DNA of 37,357 bases. Origin: Bacteroidales bacterium (lineage in GTDB: Bacteria; Bacteroidota; Bacteroidia; Bacteroidales; FEN-979). Below the pieces are notes generated by a model. The model saw only the letters and a program-made list of their open reading frames with translations. It had not been told where the DNA came from and made no database searches. Positions 17,527-26,410 of this stretch are shown here, piece by piece. The DNA lies in assembly GCA_023229525.1 (NCBI GenBank), contig JALNZC010000039.1:1-37357 (forward strand), written 5' to 3'. A program made the translations under genes and the position numbers. Position 1 is the first letter of the stretch, and every line of letters starts with the position of its first letter.

Positions 17527-18408
17527 TTATGGTGTTTCCATTGGTTTTAGAATAACCATCTTTGCGGCGTGATAGATTTCTTTTGTATCAGCGTCCAGGA
17601 TAAATGCAAGGATACTGCAATGTTTAGGAATCATTTTTGGCTGATCACTGAATTTATATATAAAAGATTTACTCAAATTAAAATTTGTTGAAACATTGGT
17701 TCCAATGGGTTCACCCCAGGAGCCGTTCAAAGAACCCCGCAGGACATCCATAAACCTGAAATGTTTGATGATTGGTATAGAATCTCCGGGTTTGGCGTTT
17801 AATTGGCCGCTAAAAATACTATCTTCCAGGAGGCAGACACAAAGGTTGATTTTCCCGGTTACGTTCTGGAGGAACCTGACACCAATGGCAGATGTCAATG
17901 TTTTAGTATTCAAATCGTACTTATTGTTGATGGAAATTATCGCCAGTTTTGGGAGAGCGACCGATGCTCCGATAGCCCCTGCCCATTCGCCCGGAAGAAT
18001 CGATGTTTTTGTTTTATAGGGCAAACGGTTGACCATTCCCTTTGGGTTTTGATCTATATTGAACGGTTTATAAGTAAACCAATCGGTCCCGGCTTGACAA
18101 ATAAAATTATCCTTCAGGAAACGGCCGTAATTTGGATCAGTGGAATCAGGTTCTGCAAAATCACCGGCGTGAACCGAAATCACAAATACCTGGCCTTTGT
18201 ACAACTCCTGCAGTTCCTGGGCCATTCGTGAAGCAGGGGCACAATTGATACACAGATGGCCGGTATAATCCTCAAGCACAGCAGTCCGCATGTTGGTATC
18301 GACATAAACAGATTTGATTGTATAATAAGGCTCCGCCACTTTTGTACATGATTGAAAAAGAAAATCTGTGAACAACCCAAGCAGCGCAATTTTCACGAGA
18401 ATTTTCAT
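17527..18408 (-). CDS. Omp28-family lipoprotein
   Basis: 293 aa. The lipobox-like LFQSC near residue 20 predicts a lipoprotein. RTAVLEDYTGHLCINCAPAS is the Omp28 signature, with a CINC motif at the thioredoxin-like active site, followed by GQVFVISVHAGDFA. The C-terminal half is a beta-sandwich-like region without a T9SS domain. It sits 30 bp after the DUF6029 gene and 87 bp before the second Omp28-like gene. Likely outer-membrane anchored, with a redox or binding role. Confidence 0.85.
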   Translation of the reverse strand: MKILVKIALLGLFTDFLFQSCTKVAEPYYTIKSVYVDTNMRTAVLEDYTGHLCINCAPASRMAQELQELYKGQVFVISVHAGDFAEPDSTDPNYGRFLKDNFICQAGTDWFTYKPFNIDQNPKGMVNRLPYKTKTSILPGEWAGAIGASVALPKLAIISINNKYDLNTKTLTSAIGVRFLQNVTGKINLCVCLLEDSIFSGQLNAKPGDSIPIIKHFRFMDVLRGSLNGSWGEPIGTNVSTNFNLSKSFIYKFSDQPKMIPKHCSILAFILDADTKEIYHAAKMVILKPMETP

Positions 18409-18438
18409 ATTTTAATGAATTAACTTAATTTCTTACTC

Positions 18439-20151
18439 CTAGAAACTACTGGTCACCGTCAAAGTGACTCCATTTGTAGCCGGTACATACCGGCATACTC
18501 CGCCAACGCAAATTATCCCTTCCCTCTGACGGCCCCACGAAAGGGCAACCCGGGTTGTATTATAAGTATAACCAGCGCTTAACAGATAATAATGAAGTTG
18601 CTGACCTGCGTTAGGATTACCATAATTCCATTGGTCCTGCACGGAAATGAACCAGGCCGGCGCTACCGTGTATTCCACCAGTGCGGCAGCCCAGTTCCCT
18701 TTGTCCTGTTTGGTCCATAATCCCTGGATTTCCCAGCGAAGGCTGTTTTTCTTTGTAATGTTCCATGTTACGTCGGCAACTCCGATTTGTGAATAGAAAG
18801 TACCATAATCGTTGACATGCCCTACAATTACATCTTTATTGTAAGTTTGATAGAGCCACGTAAAAATGCCCTTCCATTTTTTACCAAATTTCTTGGTTAT
18901 TTCCACATTGGCATCCTGGTAATATACTTCTTTATCAATACTAAAAAACGAGGTTTTATATCCAAGGGTTCCCAATTCCCCGATCGGGGTTGTATCGTTC
19001 AACGCCTGTTGATTGATGGAATTGACCTGAGAGAAATTGACGGCAATGGTCATCCCGTTTTTGCCACCCAGTGTGGAATTTTTAGGGATATGAAAAGTTA
19101 CGGTTCCTGCTATTCCGGCTTCGCCATTTGGTTGTGTGGAATATGGATACATACTGGCCAGTGCATAAGTATGTTCCTTTGTGATAGATGGGAGGTAATT
19201 GATATTGACCATATTATTGGCCACCATCCGGTCAGTTTTGTAACTCATGTTATCAATCCATTTCGACATCAAAGAAATCCCAAGACCCTTTCGGGAATAA
19301 GAGAGGCTCGTAAAGAGGCCATTGCCATCTTTGTAAATATAGTTGTTAAGGGCAGCAGGGTCATTGATTTTGTGGGCATATTCTGCAAACCAGTTAAATC
19401 CTCCAATGTTAAGATTAAACCGGCCTCCGTAATTGGCCACATTTGCCGGCATTTTCAACACATAAAGTTTTCCTTTATTGGCAATGTCCTTAGTATTCCC
19501 TTGTTGAAAATTGCTCACAAAAGAACCGCCAAATGTTAGTTTTATTTTTGAATCATTCATGGAGGGGAACATGTCGTTGAGGTAAAAATCTGCATCAAAT
19601 CCCTTTACGATTCCACGGTTATAATCCTTATAAGGTTCCCAATAATAGCGCTGAACACCATATACCCCTTTCAGTGTAATCCCTTTATAAGGAGTTAGCT
19701 TAACACGAAAACCGCGAATTGAGTTGTCATATCCCAAAGTCCACTCCTGATAGGTCCTTAACATCATTCCATTGCCAAATTGTTCATAAAAATTACCAGC
19801 AGTAACATCAATAAAATCGTTTTTATAGTTCACATAGAAATAAGGGACACCCACTCCGTTAAGGGGAATATCGTAACCGATCAGAGGGGGTAAATATGCT
19901 TCAAACCGTAGGCCAGCCGTAAAATTTCCGAGTGAATAGTTGACCTCGGTAAAGCCATTCATTCGGATAAGTTTGCCATCCAATGTAGAGTCGGAGATCC
20001 CCATTTTGGTATCGGAAAGATAATATGCGGCATCCACTTGCATGCTTCCGTGTACCTCGCTCCCTTTAAGGATATCCTGTGCCCGGAGAAAGATCGGAAG
20101 GCAATGCATGAAAAAAAACAGAACTGAAAAAATGTATATATTCTTTTTCAA
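18439..20151 (-). CDS. DUF6029-type outer-membrane beta-barrel protein
   Basis: 570 aa with a signal peptide (MKKNIYIFSVLFFFMHCLPIFLRAQ). The rest is dominated by alternating amphipathic strands with aromatic girdles (RGFRVKLTPYKGITLKGVYG, VQRYYWEPYKDYNRG) and ends on Phe (TLTVTSSF), as outer-membrane barrels do. The pattern SLGNFTAGLRFEAYLPPLIG, then YKNDFIDVTAGNFYEQFGNG, matches the Bacteroidota DUF6029 family. Such proteins are regularly encoded next to TlpA-like and Omp28-like genes, as here (43 bp after the TlpA-like gene). Substrate unknown. Confidence 0.8.
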   Translation of the reverse strand: MKKNIYIFSVLFFFMHCLPIFLRAQDILKGSEVHGSMQVDAAYYLSDTKMGISDSTLDGKLIRMNGFTEVNYSLGNFTAGLRFEAYLPPLIGYDIPLNGVGVPYFYVNYKNDFIDVTAGNFYEQFGNGMMLRTYQEWTLGYDNSIRGFRVKLTPYKGITLKGVYGVQRYYWEPYKDYNRGIVKGFDADFYLNDMFPSMNDSKIKLTFGGSFVSNFQQGNTKDIANKGKLYVLKMPANVANYGGRFNLNIGGFNWFAEYAHKINDPAALNNYIYKDGNGLFTSLSYSRKGLGISLMSKWIDNMSYKTDRMVANNMVNINYLPSITKEHTYALASMYPYSTQPNGEAGIAGTVTFHIPKNSTLGGKNGMTIAVNFSQVNSINQQALNDTTPIGELGTLGYKTSFFSIDKEVYYQDANVEITKKFGKKWKGIFTWLYQTYNKDVIVGHVNDYGTFYSQIGVADVTWNITKKNSLRWEIQGLWTKQDKGNWAAALVEYTVAPAWFISVQDQWNYGNPNAGQQLHYYLLSAGYTYNTTRVALSWGRQREGIICVGGVCRYVPATNGVTLTVTSSF

Positions 20152-20194
20152 GATTGTAAATTTTGATTGGTTAATAATGAAAAAGTCATTCAGG

Positions 20195-20716
20195 CTATTT
20201 GATATCTTCTCCCCTGTTCAGTTTCCTGACGAGATCAATCAGGTTCAATTCGTCGCCTTCAGCGAAGGATGTATGCTGCCACACAACTTCACCCTTGCCA
20301 TTTAACAGAAAGGTATGCGGGATCGGGCCAACATTCATAGCACGTTTAAAATCACTGTTTGGATCGAGCAGAATCGTAAAATCCCAGCCTTTCCCATAAA
20401 TCAATGGAGCAACAAGAGCCGTAGAACGGGCATCATCAATAGAAATAGCATATAATTTTACCCCTGTTTCTTTTACCCAATCATCATAAACATCAGATAT
20501 CGCCGACAACTCCCTTATGCATGGTTTACACCAGGTCGCCCAAAAACTAATAATGATTGGCTTTCCATCGTTCGTGATATTCGAAGAATTGAAAGTGATT
20601 CCTTTTATATCTTTCAGTGTTACCGATGGTAATTTCTTATACTTAAAAATGTTATCCTGAGTGAAAGCAGTGAGGGTCATGAAACAAATGATAAAAATCA
20701 ATGATAATTTTTTCAT
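20195..20716 (-). CDS. TlpA/ResA-like thiol-disulfide oxidoreductase
   Basis: 173 aa from the Met at 20716, which gives a signal peptide (MKKLSLIFIICFMTLTAFTQ); the longer frame to 20767 adds 17 residues that spoil it. A thioredoxin fold carries the active site FWATWCKPCIREL, with DGKPIIISFWATWC and GPIPHTFLLNGKGEVVW (cis-Pro loop) as expected. Reduces or oxidises disulfides in the periplasm. First gene of the five-gene cluster running down to 15627, and so a likely redox partner of the two CxxC Omp28-type proteins. Confidence 0.9.
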   Translation of the reverse strand: MKKLSLIFIICFMTLTAFTQDNIFKYKKLPSVTLKDIKGITFNSSNITNDGKPIIISFWATWCKPCIRELSAISDVYDDWVKETGVKLYAISIDDARSTALVAPLIYGKGWDFTILLDPNSDFKRAMNVGPIPHTFLLNGKGEVVWQHTSFAEGDELNLIDLVRKLNRGEDIK

Positions 20717-20732
20717 GGATTGGTTTTTCCAA

Positions 20733-20740
20733 CAAAAATA
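20733..20740 (-). promoter_or_regulatory. Bacteroidota -7 box for the TlpA-DUF6029-Omp28 cluster
   Basis: TATTTTTG on the minus strand matches TAnnTTTG. It is only 17 bp before the start codon, so the leader would be very short, and no clear -33 element is seen. Confidence 0.4.
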
Positions 20741-20813
20741 TAAACTTCTAAGATAATTTACCCACATCGGGGCAATTATAATTCCTTTAAAATTACAATT
20801 TCCTATTATCTTA

Positions 20814-21118
20814 ATGTATATGATTATAGAAATTCTTCATTCAGATAAATCCTTTAAAAAATTGCCTTCTCGGGTAAACTTGATGCCAATAGGGTAGCGA
20901 ATGAAGCGGCAAAATTCTATGCTTTACCGAACAACCGGAAAAGCCCGGTAATTATCGATTTTGCAGAAGTCAGTTTCTTGTCTTCTTTGGGTATAAGGAT
21001 GTTACTGACCGCTTCTATAGATCTAAAACGAAAAGGGTATTCCCTGAAAATCGAGAAACCTACCGTTGAGGTCGAAAAAGTCCTCCTTACGGCAGGTCTC
21101 GAAGAGCTTTTAAAATAA
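20814..21118 (+). pseudogene. STAS-domain (anti-sigma factor antagonist-like) gene with a frameshift
   Basis: Frame 1 starts at ATG 20814 (or 20820) and reads MIIEILHSDKSFKK. After the run of six A at 20856-20861 the homology moves to another frame: IAFSGKLDANRVANEAAKFY, then VIIDFAEVSFLSSLGIRMLL, IEKPTVEVEKVLLTAGLEEL and a stop at 21116-21118. One extra A would restore a continuous protein of about 100 aa. The FLSSLGIR motif is where STAS antagonists carry the phosphorylatable Ser. Either a real pseudogene, a sequencing error in a homopolymer, or slippage-dependent expression. No gene-calling frame of useful length reveals it. Confidence 0.8.
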
Positions 21119-21136
21119 TAACAGGCGTGATGTCTC

Positions 21137-22036
21137 TTATCTCAGATCCGCATTTAAATTTACCGGCTTCTCCGCTTTTTGGATGATCGGGATTATTCCC
21201 GCCATTTCACCGAGTACATTAACGAGATCAGATCCGGTTGGCACAACAATTTTTGAATTTTCTTTCAGGGCCGTTTCCATGGCTTGGATTTTGCGTAGTA
21301 TCTGGGCATTCCCGATAAAGTATTTTTCTGCGGCTTCATTGACAAGTGCAATAGCCTGGGCATCTCCCTCCGCTTTCAGAATGGCAGCCTGTTTTATCCC
21401 TTCGGCACGACGGATCTCCGCCCGTTTTTCCCCGTCGGCCCTGGTTTCAGCAGCGGTTGCAAAGTCGACGGCGGCAATTTTCTCATTTTCAGCTTTTACA
21501 ATTTTATTCATCGTTTCCTGGACATCTTTCGGCGGATCGATCTCTTTCAATTCGGTTCTGATAATCTGAATACCCCAGCTCTTTGTTTCATCAAGCAATG
21601 TCCCATGAAGTTCCTTGTTGATTTTACCCCGTTCACTGTTTGCAGATTTTAATGTCATCGTACCGATAATATTCCTGAGGGTTGTCCTGGCCAGATTGAC
21701 AATCTGATATTCGATACTATTTACATTGTACTGCGAATTTTTGACGCTGTCAGCATCAGAATTAATTTTAAAATAGACCTGTGCATCCACTTTGGCATTC
21801 AGGTTGTCGTTGGTGATGATCTCCTGGGGTTCGGCATTGATCATTTTCTCTGTAATGTTAACCATGTACATTTTTTCGATAGCTGGAATAATCCAATGGA
21901 AACCGGGCATCGCAAACCGGTTGAATTTTCCAAATCGTTCAATGAGTCCGCGATGGGTGGGGCGAATAATCCGGATTCCCGAGAAAAAAAAGAGGACGAT
22001 CACTCCGATGATTAATGAAAGGGCAACTTCGTTCAT
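21137..22036 (-). CDS. SPFH/band-7 (stomatin/paraslipin-like) membrane protein
   Basis: 299 aa. One N-terminal transmembrane helix (LSLIIGVIVLFFFSGI) precedes a band-7 domain: RIIRPTHRGLIERFGKF, then PGFHWIIPAIEKMYMVNITE and the conserved LRNIIGTMTL. A long charged, Ala/Glu-rich helix follows (AAETRADGEKRAEIRRAEG), with the GDAQAIALVNEAAEKYF signature of stomatin-like proteins. Assembles into membrane microdomain oligomers and often influences membrane-protein quality control. The usual partner, an NfeD protein, is not adjacent. Divergent from the M49-like gene. Confidence 0.92.
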   Translation of the reverse strand: MNEVALSLIIGVIVLFFFSGIRIIRPTHRGLIERFGKFNRFAMPGFHWIIPAIEKMYMVNITEKMINAEPQEIITNDNLNAKVDAQVYFKINSDADSVKNSQYNVNSIEYQIVNLARTTLRNIIGTMTLKSANSERGKINKELHGTLLDETKSWGIQIIRTELKEIDPPKDVQETMNKIVKAENEKIAAVDFATAAETRADGEKRAEIRRAEGIKQAAILKAEGDAQAIALVNEAAEKYFIGNAQILRKIQAMETALKENSKIVVPTGSDLVNVLGEMAGIIPIIQKAEKPVNLNADLR

Positions 22037-22074
22037 GATGTCAAAATTTAAAGGGTTAAGGTTCTATATTTTTA

Positions 22075-22105
22075 CAAAACTATGAAAATAACCGCGAGAA
22101 ACAAC
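22075..22105 (-). promoter_or_regulatory. Bacteroidota promoter of the band-7 gene
   Basis: On the minus strand GTTG (22105-22102) is followed after 19 bp by TAGTTTTG (22082-22075), a perfect -7 box with a TTG core at -33. The predicted leader is about 35 nt. Confidence 0.6.
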
Positions 22106-22138
22106 TTTCAAACCCAAAAAATAAATTCATTTTTTTCA

Positions 22139-22146
22139 TACCTTCG
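22139..22146 (+). promoter_or_regulatory. Possible -7 box of the M49-like gene
   Basis: TACCTTCG differs from TAnnTTTG at one base and is followed by CATT, 24 bp before the ATG at 22170. No -33 element is apparent. Confidence 0.4.
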
Positions 22147-22169
22147 CATTAAAATAAAAATCATGGATT

Positions 22170-23828
22170 ATGAACCGTAAAACCTTTTCATTATTTGTAT
22201 TCGTCGTTTTTCTTTTCCTTGTCAATACAGGATATGGCGATGGAAAGAAACCAGTAAAAATGAGCGCTGAAGATTCACTGGTGAAAACAAAAATCAATGA
22301 ATTTGTCATGGTCAGGCTTAAAACCGATATTACAAAATTAACCGATAAAGAGAGGAAAATGATACCACTGCTTATCGAAGTTGGAAAAATCATGGACGAT
22401 CTATACTGGAAGCAGGTTATTGGTGACAAGAAAAAATTCATGGATAGTATTTCCAGTCCATTTGTTAAACGGTTCGCCGACATCAATTATGGCCCATGGG
22501 AGAGGCTGAACGGTAATCAACCCTTTATTAAAGGTTATGGAACAAAACCTGCCGGCGTCAATTTTTATCCAAAGGACATGTCAAAAACTGAATTTGAAAA
22601 ATGGCAGAATAAGGATAAAATGAGTCAATATACCATCATCCGGAGAAAAAGTGATAAAACCCTGACCAATATCTGGTATCATGAAGCCTTTAAGGAAGAA
22701 CTTGCAAAGGCAGCTAATTTGTTGAACCTTGCGGCGTCACTCGCCGAAGAACCCGGATTGCAAAAATATCTTCAGCTCAGGGCAAAAGCTTTAGTAACCG
22801 ATGATTATTTTATGAGTGACATGGCTTGGATGGAGATGAAAGATAATACCATCGACTTTGTGGTAGGTCCGATTGAAAATTATGAGGATGAGCTTTTTGG
22901 CTACAAAACAGCCTATGAATCCGCATTACTGGTCAAAGATAAAGAGTGGAGCCAAAAACTTGCAAAATTTGCCAAATTCCTGCCGGAACTTCAAGAGCAA
23001 TTACCTGTTGCTGCAGCGTATAGAAATGAAAAACCAGGCGCCGATTCCGATCTGAACGCTTATGATATAATCTATGTATCGGGACACTCAAATGCCGGTA
23101 GTAAAACCATTGCCATCAACCTCCCCAACGATGAAAAGGTCCAGCTTGCGAAAGGGAGCAGACGGCTGCAACTTAAAAATGCCATGCGTGCCAAGTTTGA
23201 CTATATCCTTCTGCCTATTGCACGTTTGTTGATCGATTCAGCACAACAAAAGAACATTAAATTCGATGCTTTCTTTTCCAATGTTATGTTCCATGAGGTA
23301 GCGCATGGATTGGGGATTAAAAATACCATCAATGGAAAAGGAACAGTCAGGGATGCCCTTAAAGAAAAATATTCCTCATTTGAGGAAGCAAAAGCCGATA
23401 TACTCGGGTTGTATATGGTCACCAAACTGATCGATAAAGGGGAAATCAAGGATGTCACCAAAGAAGATTGTTTTGTCACTTATATGGCAGGGTTGATCCG
23501 TTCGGTCCGGTTTGGAGCTGCAAGCGCACATGGAAAAGCCAACATGATGTGCTTTAACTACTTTGCTGATAAAGGAGCGTTTGAACGTGCAGCAAACGGT
23601 TCCTACAAGGTAAATTTCAATAAAATAGCTTCAGCCATGAATGACTGGTCCGCCCAGGTATTGACATTTGAAGGAAATGGAGATTATCAGGGTGCCTCAA
23701 CATACATGGATACCAATGGAACGATCCGTGAGGATCTTCAAAAAGACATTGCCCGGTTGAAAACTGCCAGAATTCCTGTAGATATTATATATTCCCAGGG
23801 GTTAAGTTTTCTCGGATTAACAAAATAA
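22170..23828 (+). CDS. M49-like (dipeptidyl peptidase III-related) metallopeptidase, exported
   Basis: 552 aa with a signal peptide (MNRKTFSLFVFVVFLFLVNTG). The zinc site is HEVAHGLG (H375, E376, H379) with a downstream EEAKADILGLYM (E405), matching the general M49 arrangement of a His motif plus an EExxAD/ExxxA helix. Classical DPP III has a longer HELLGH motif, and here it is a canonical HExxH, as in the bacterial 'DPP III-like' branch. Other family-like parts are YGPWERLNGNQPFIKGYGTK and FVVGPIENYEDELFGYKTAY. Likely cleaves oligopeptides in the periplasm or outside. A lipid anchor is not evident. Single gene, divergent from band-7. Confidence 0.83.
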   Translation: MNRKTFSLFVFVVFLFLVNTGYGDGKKPVKMSAEDSLVKTKINEFVMVRLKTDITKLTDKERKMIPLLIEVGKIMDDLYWKQVIGDKKKFMDSISSPFVKRFADINYGPWERLNGNQPFIKGYGTKPAGVNFYPKDMSKTEFEKWQNKDKMSQYTIIRRKSDKTLTNIWYHEAFKEELAKAANLLNLAASLAEEPGLQKYLQLRAKALVTDDYFMSDMAWMEMKDNTIDFVVGPIENYEDELFGYKTAYESALLVKDKEWSQKLAKFAKFLPELQEQLPVAAAYRNEKPGADSDLNAYDIIYVSGHSNAGSKTIAINLPNDEKVQLAKGSRRLQLKNAMRAKFDYILLPIARLLIDSAQQKNIKFDAFFSNVMFHEVAHGLGIKNTINGKGTVRDALKEKYSSFEEAKADILGLYMVTKLIDKGEIKDVTKEDCFVTYMAGLIRSVRFGAASAHGKANMMCFNYFADKGAFERAANGSYKVNFNKIASAMNDWSAQVLTFEGNGDYQGASTYMDTNGTIREDLQKDIARLKTARIPVDIIYSQGLSFLGLTK

Positions 23829-23888
23829 TCGTTTCTTTTCCTTTTACTCTCCGGCGGTTTTGATAACTGACCGGTAAATTCAATTCTT

Positions 23889-24887
23889 ATGGGCACACCT
23901 GAAATTTCGAACCCTGGTCATCTCATGGAAATGATCAATGGGTTTCGTACAAGCCGTATTATTCTAACCGCATACGAGCTCGGACTCTTTAATTTCCTGA
24001 AAGGAAAGTCTGTTTCTTCCGGTGAAGTTGCACGGTTATTAGGCACTCATCCAAGGGCGACGGATCGTTTGATGAATGCGCTCGTTGCTCTTGGGTTATT
24101 GAAAAAATCCGAAAATTTATTTTTCAACACGGGGTTTTCTGAAAGGTATCTGGTATCCGGTTCTCCTGATTTTTTGGGTGGGATTTCTCATTCGGTTCAC
24201 CTCTGGAATACATGGAACACGCTTACTCCTGCTGTTGCCGCGGGGACTTCGGTGGTAATGGGTGATTCCATTTTCGACCGTTCAGAAGAATGGCGTGAAT
24301 CCTTTATTGCAGCTATGCATCAAAGGGGCATCCATCAGGCAATGGAAGTGGCTGCTGCTCTTTCTTTACCATCACAGGGAAAAATCCTGGATGTAGGGGG
24401 AGGTTCCGGTGTTTTTGCTTTTTCCTTTATTCATTTCAGACCGGAACTCCATGCGGTTGTTTTTGATCTTCCGAACATTGTGCCTTTTACCCATCAATAT
24501 ATAAAGAAAGCCGGACTCGAAAATTTTGTTTCTACCCTGGCCGGTGATTACCTTGTGGATGATTTTGGCCGCGACTACCAACTGATCTTTATGTCGGCCA
24601 TAATACACATCAATTCCCCTGAAGAAAACGAACGGTTAATCCAGCGAGGGGTGAATGCGCTCAGTACAGGTGGTCAGCTTGTCATTCTTGATCATGTGAT
24701 GAACGATGATCGGACAGAACCTGCAGCCGGAGCCATTTTTGCGATTAATATGTTGGTTGGAACCGATCATGGAGATACTTACACTGAAAAGGAAATCAGC
24801 TTCTGGATGGAAAAGGCCGGTCTTTCCGAGGTCCGGATTCAAACAACACCTTCCGGGATCCAGTTGATGACGGGTATAAAGAAATAA
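23889..24887 (+). CDS. SAM-dependent O-methyltransferase (acetylserotonin O-methyltransferase-like)
   Basis: 332 aa. An N-terminal winged-helix dimerisation domain (ILTAYELGLFNFLKGKSVSS, ATDRLMNALVALGLLKK) is followed by a Rossmann methyltransferase with SAM motif ILDVGGGSGVFAF, FDLPNIVPF and the typical QLIFMSAIIHIN. The domain order is that of small-molecule O-methyltransferases (plant/bacterial class). Substrate unknown; the genes around it give no pathway. Starts 60 bp after the M49-like gene, so co-transcription is possible. The aldehyde dehydrogenase downstream has its own promoter. Confidence 0.88.
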   Translation: MGTPEISNPGHLMEMINGFRTSRIILTAYELGLFNFLKGKSVSSGEVARLLGTHPRATDRLMNALVALGLLKKSENLFFNTGFSERYLVSGSPDFLGGISHSVHLWNTWNTLTPAVAAGTSVVMGDSIFDRSEEWRESFIAAMHQRGIHQAMEVAAALSLPSQGKILDVGGGSGVFAFSFIHFRPELHAVVFDLPNIVPFTHQYIKKAGLENFVSTLAGDYLVDDFGRDYQLIFMSAIIHINSPEENERLIQRGVNALSTGGQLVILDHVMNDDRTEPAAGAIFAINMLVGTDHGDTYTEKEISFWMEKAGLSEVRIQTTPSGIQLMTGIKK

Positions 24888-24904
24888 TTTCCCTAAATCA
24901 TTGC

Positions 24905-24935
24905 TTTGATAAAGCAGTTAATTGTTGTATGTTTG
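24905..24935 (+). promoter_or_regulatory. Complete Bacteroidota promoter of the aldehyde dehydrogenase operon
   Basis: TTTG (24905-24908), 19 bp, then TATGTTTG (24928-24935), an exact match to TTTG-N19-TAnnTTTG. Transcription would start about 24940, some 25 nt before the ATG at 24965. This is the best promoter in the window. Confidence 0.8.
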
Positions 24936-24964
24936 TTAAATAATAACATGCAAATAAAAGCACT

Positions 24965-26398
24965 ATGGCCGAAACTTTACAGGAAAAAGCCGATGAGGTC
25001 CTAAGCAGGGCCATTCTGGCCGCAGCTGAATTTCAGCAGTTCAACCAGGAACAAACCGACCGGGTGGTTGAAGCAGTCTATAAAGCCGGTTTGAACGCCC
25101 GGATAATACTTGCAAAGATGGCTGTTGAAGAGACCGGGATCGGTATCTGGCAGCACAAAGTATGGAAAAATGTTATAGCTACGCAACTCGTTTATGAGAG
25201 CATAATAAATGAGAAGACTGTGGGCGTTATTTCCAATGATTCTGTCACGGGTATCACAGAGATTGCACAACCTCTGGGTCCGATTTTTGCAGTTACCCCG
25301 GTAACCAATCCCACGTCAACTGCAATGTACAAAATCCTGATCTGTCTTAAGACCCGGAACCCGATTATTATCAGTGCCCATCGCGGCGCTGCAAAATGCA
25401 CAGCCGAAGCAGCCCGTATCTGTTATGAAGCTGCCCTGGAAGCCGGAGCTCCTGAGGATTGCATCCAGGTGATTTCTGCAGGGTCACGGGATTTTACCCA
25501 AACCGTTATGGCACACCCCAAAGTGGCGCTTATCCTAGCCACAGGCGGTACAGGCCTGGTCAGGGCAGCATACAGTTCGGGAAATCCTGCCATTGGTGTC
25601 GGACCCGGGAATGTCCCGGTATTTATTGATGAAAGCGCCGATATACCTTTCGCAGTTTCAAGCATCATCTCTTCCAAAACGTTTGATAATGGGACAATCT
25701 GTGCAAGCGAACAATCCATCATCGTGGAGGAAAAAATTGAACTACAGGTCCGGGAGGAGTTTGCACGGCAGCACTGTTACTTCCTTCCCCCGGATGAGAT
25801 TAAAAAAGTGGAAAAGGTTGCTGTTGTTGAAGAAACCATGTCGATGAGTCCGTTTATTGTCGGACAATCGGTTGAGACAATCGCGAATAAGGCCGGGATT
25901 ACTGTTCCGGAGGGTACAAGAATTCTGATGGCAAAACTGGACGGGGTTGGTAAAAATTATCCTCTTTCGCATGAGGTACTCGCTCCCATCCTTGCTTTCT
26001 ATGTTGCGAAAAATTACAATCAGGCAATCCACCTTTGCATTGATCTGAACTACCTTGGCGGGATCGGTCACAGCGCCGGAATTTATGCCAACGACGAGAA
26101 AAGAATACTGGAATTCTCACAAGTGATAAATGCAGGCAGAATTGTAGTAAATACACCTACTTCTCAGGGTGCAGTAGGCGGAACCTATAACCTCCTCGTA
26201 CCATCACTTACCCTGGGTTGCGGAACCGGAGGGAAAAATATCACAACTGAAAATATCACCGCCAAAAACCTGATTAATATCCAAAGGGTCTGCCGCAGAA
26301 AAATGAATGATAAGTACATGTCAGTCAACCAGGATATGTATCTTGACGAAAATTCAACCGAATCCATGTTACAGTTTGAATATCATAAAAATCATTAA
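24965..26398 (+). CDS. Acylating aldehyde dehydrogenase (AdhE N-terminal-domain type)
   Basis: 477 aa. CoA-dependent acetaldehyde/aldehyde dehydrogenase that interconverts acyl-CoA and aldehyde with NAD(H). The catalytic Cys is C246 in FDNGTICASEQS, the equivalent of the AdhE aldehyde-domain Cys. PVTNPTSTAMYKILICLKTR, GPGNVPVFIDESAD, VNTPTSQGAVGGTYN and SLTLGCGTGGKN are typical of the AdhE/EutE-like group. Only the aldehyde half is present, with no iron alcohol dehydrogenase domain and no microcompartment genes around it. A C-terminal extension of about 40 residues is specific. Followed at 12 bp by a STAS gene. Confidence 0.9.
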   Translation: MAETLQEKADEVLSRAILAAAEFQQFNQEQTDRVVEAVYKAGLNARIILAKMAVEETGIGIWQHKVWKNVIATQLVYESIINEKTVGVISNDSVTGITEIAQPLGPIFAVTPVTNPTSTAMYKILICLKTRNPIIISAHRGAAKCTAEAARICYEAALEAGAPEDCIQVISAGSRDFTQTVMAHPKVALILATGGTGLVRAAYSSGNPAIGVGPGNVPVFIDESADIPFAVSSIISSKTFDNGTICASEQSIIVEEKIELQVREEFARQHCYFLPPDEIKKVEKVAVVEETMSMSPFIVGQSVETIANKAGITVPEGTRILMAKLDGVGKNYPLSHEVLAPILAFYVAKNYNQAIHLCIDLNYLGGIGHSAGIYANDEKRILEFSQVINAGRIVVNTPTSQGAVGGTYNLLVPSLTLGCGTGGKNITTENITAKNLINIQRVCRRKMNDKYMSVNQDMYLDENSTESMLQFEYHKNH

Positions 26399-26410
26399 AT
26401 ATCCAGAACT

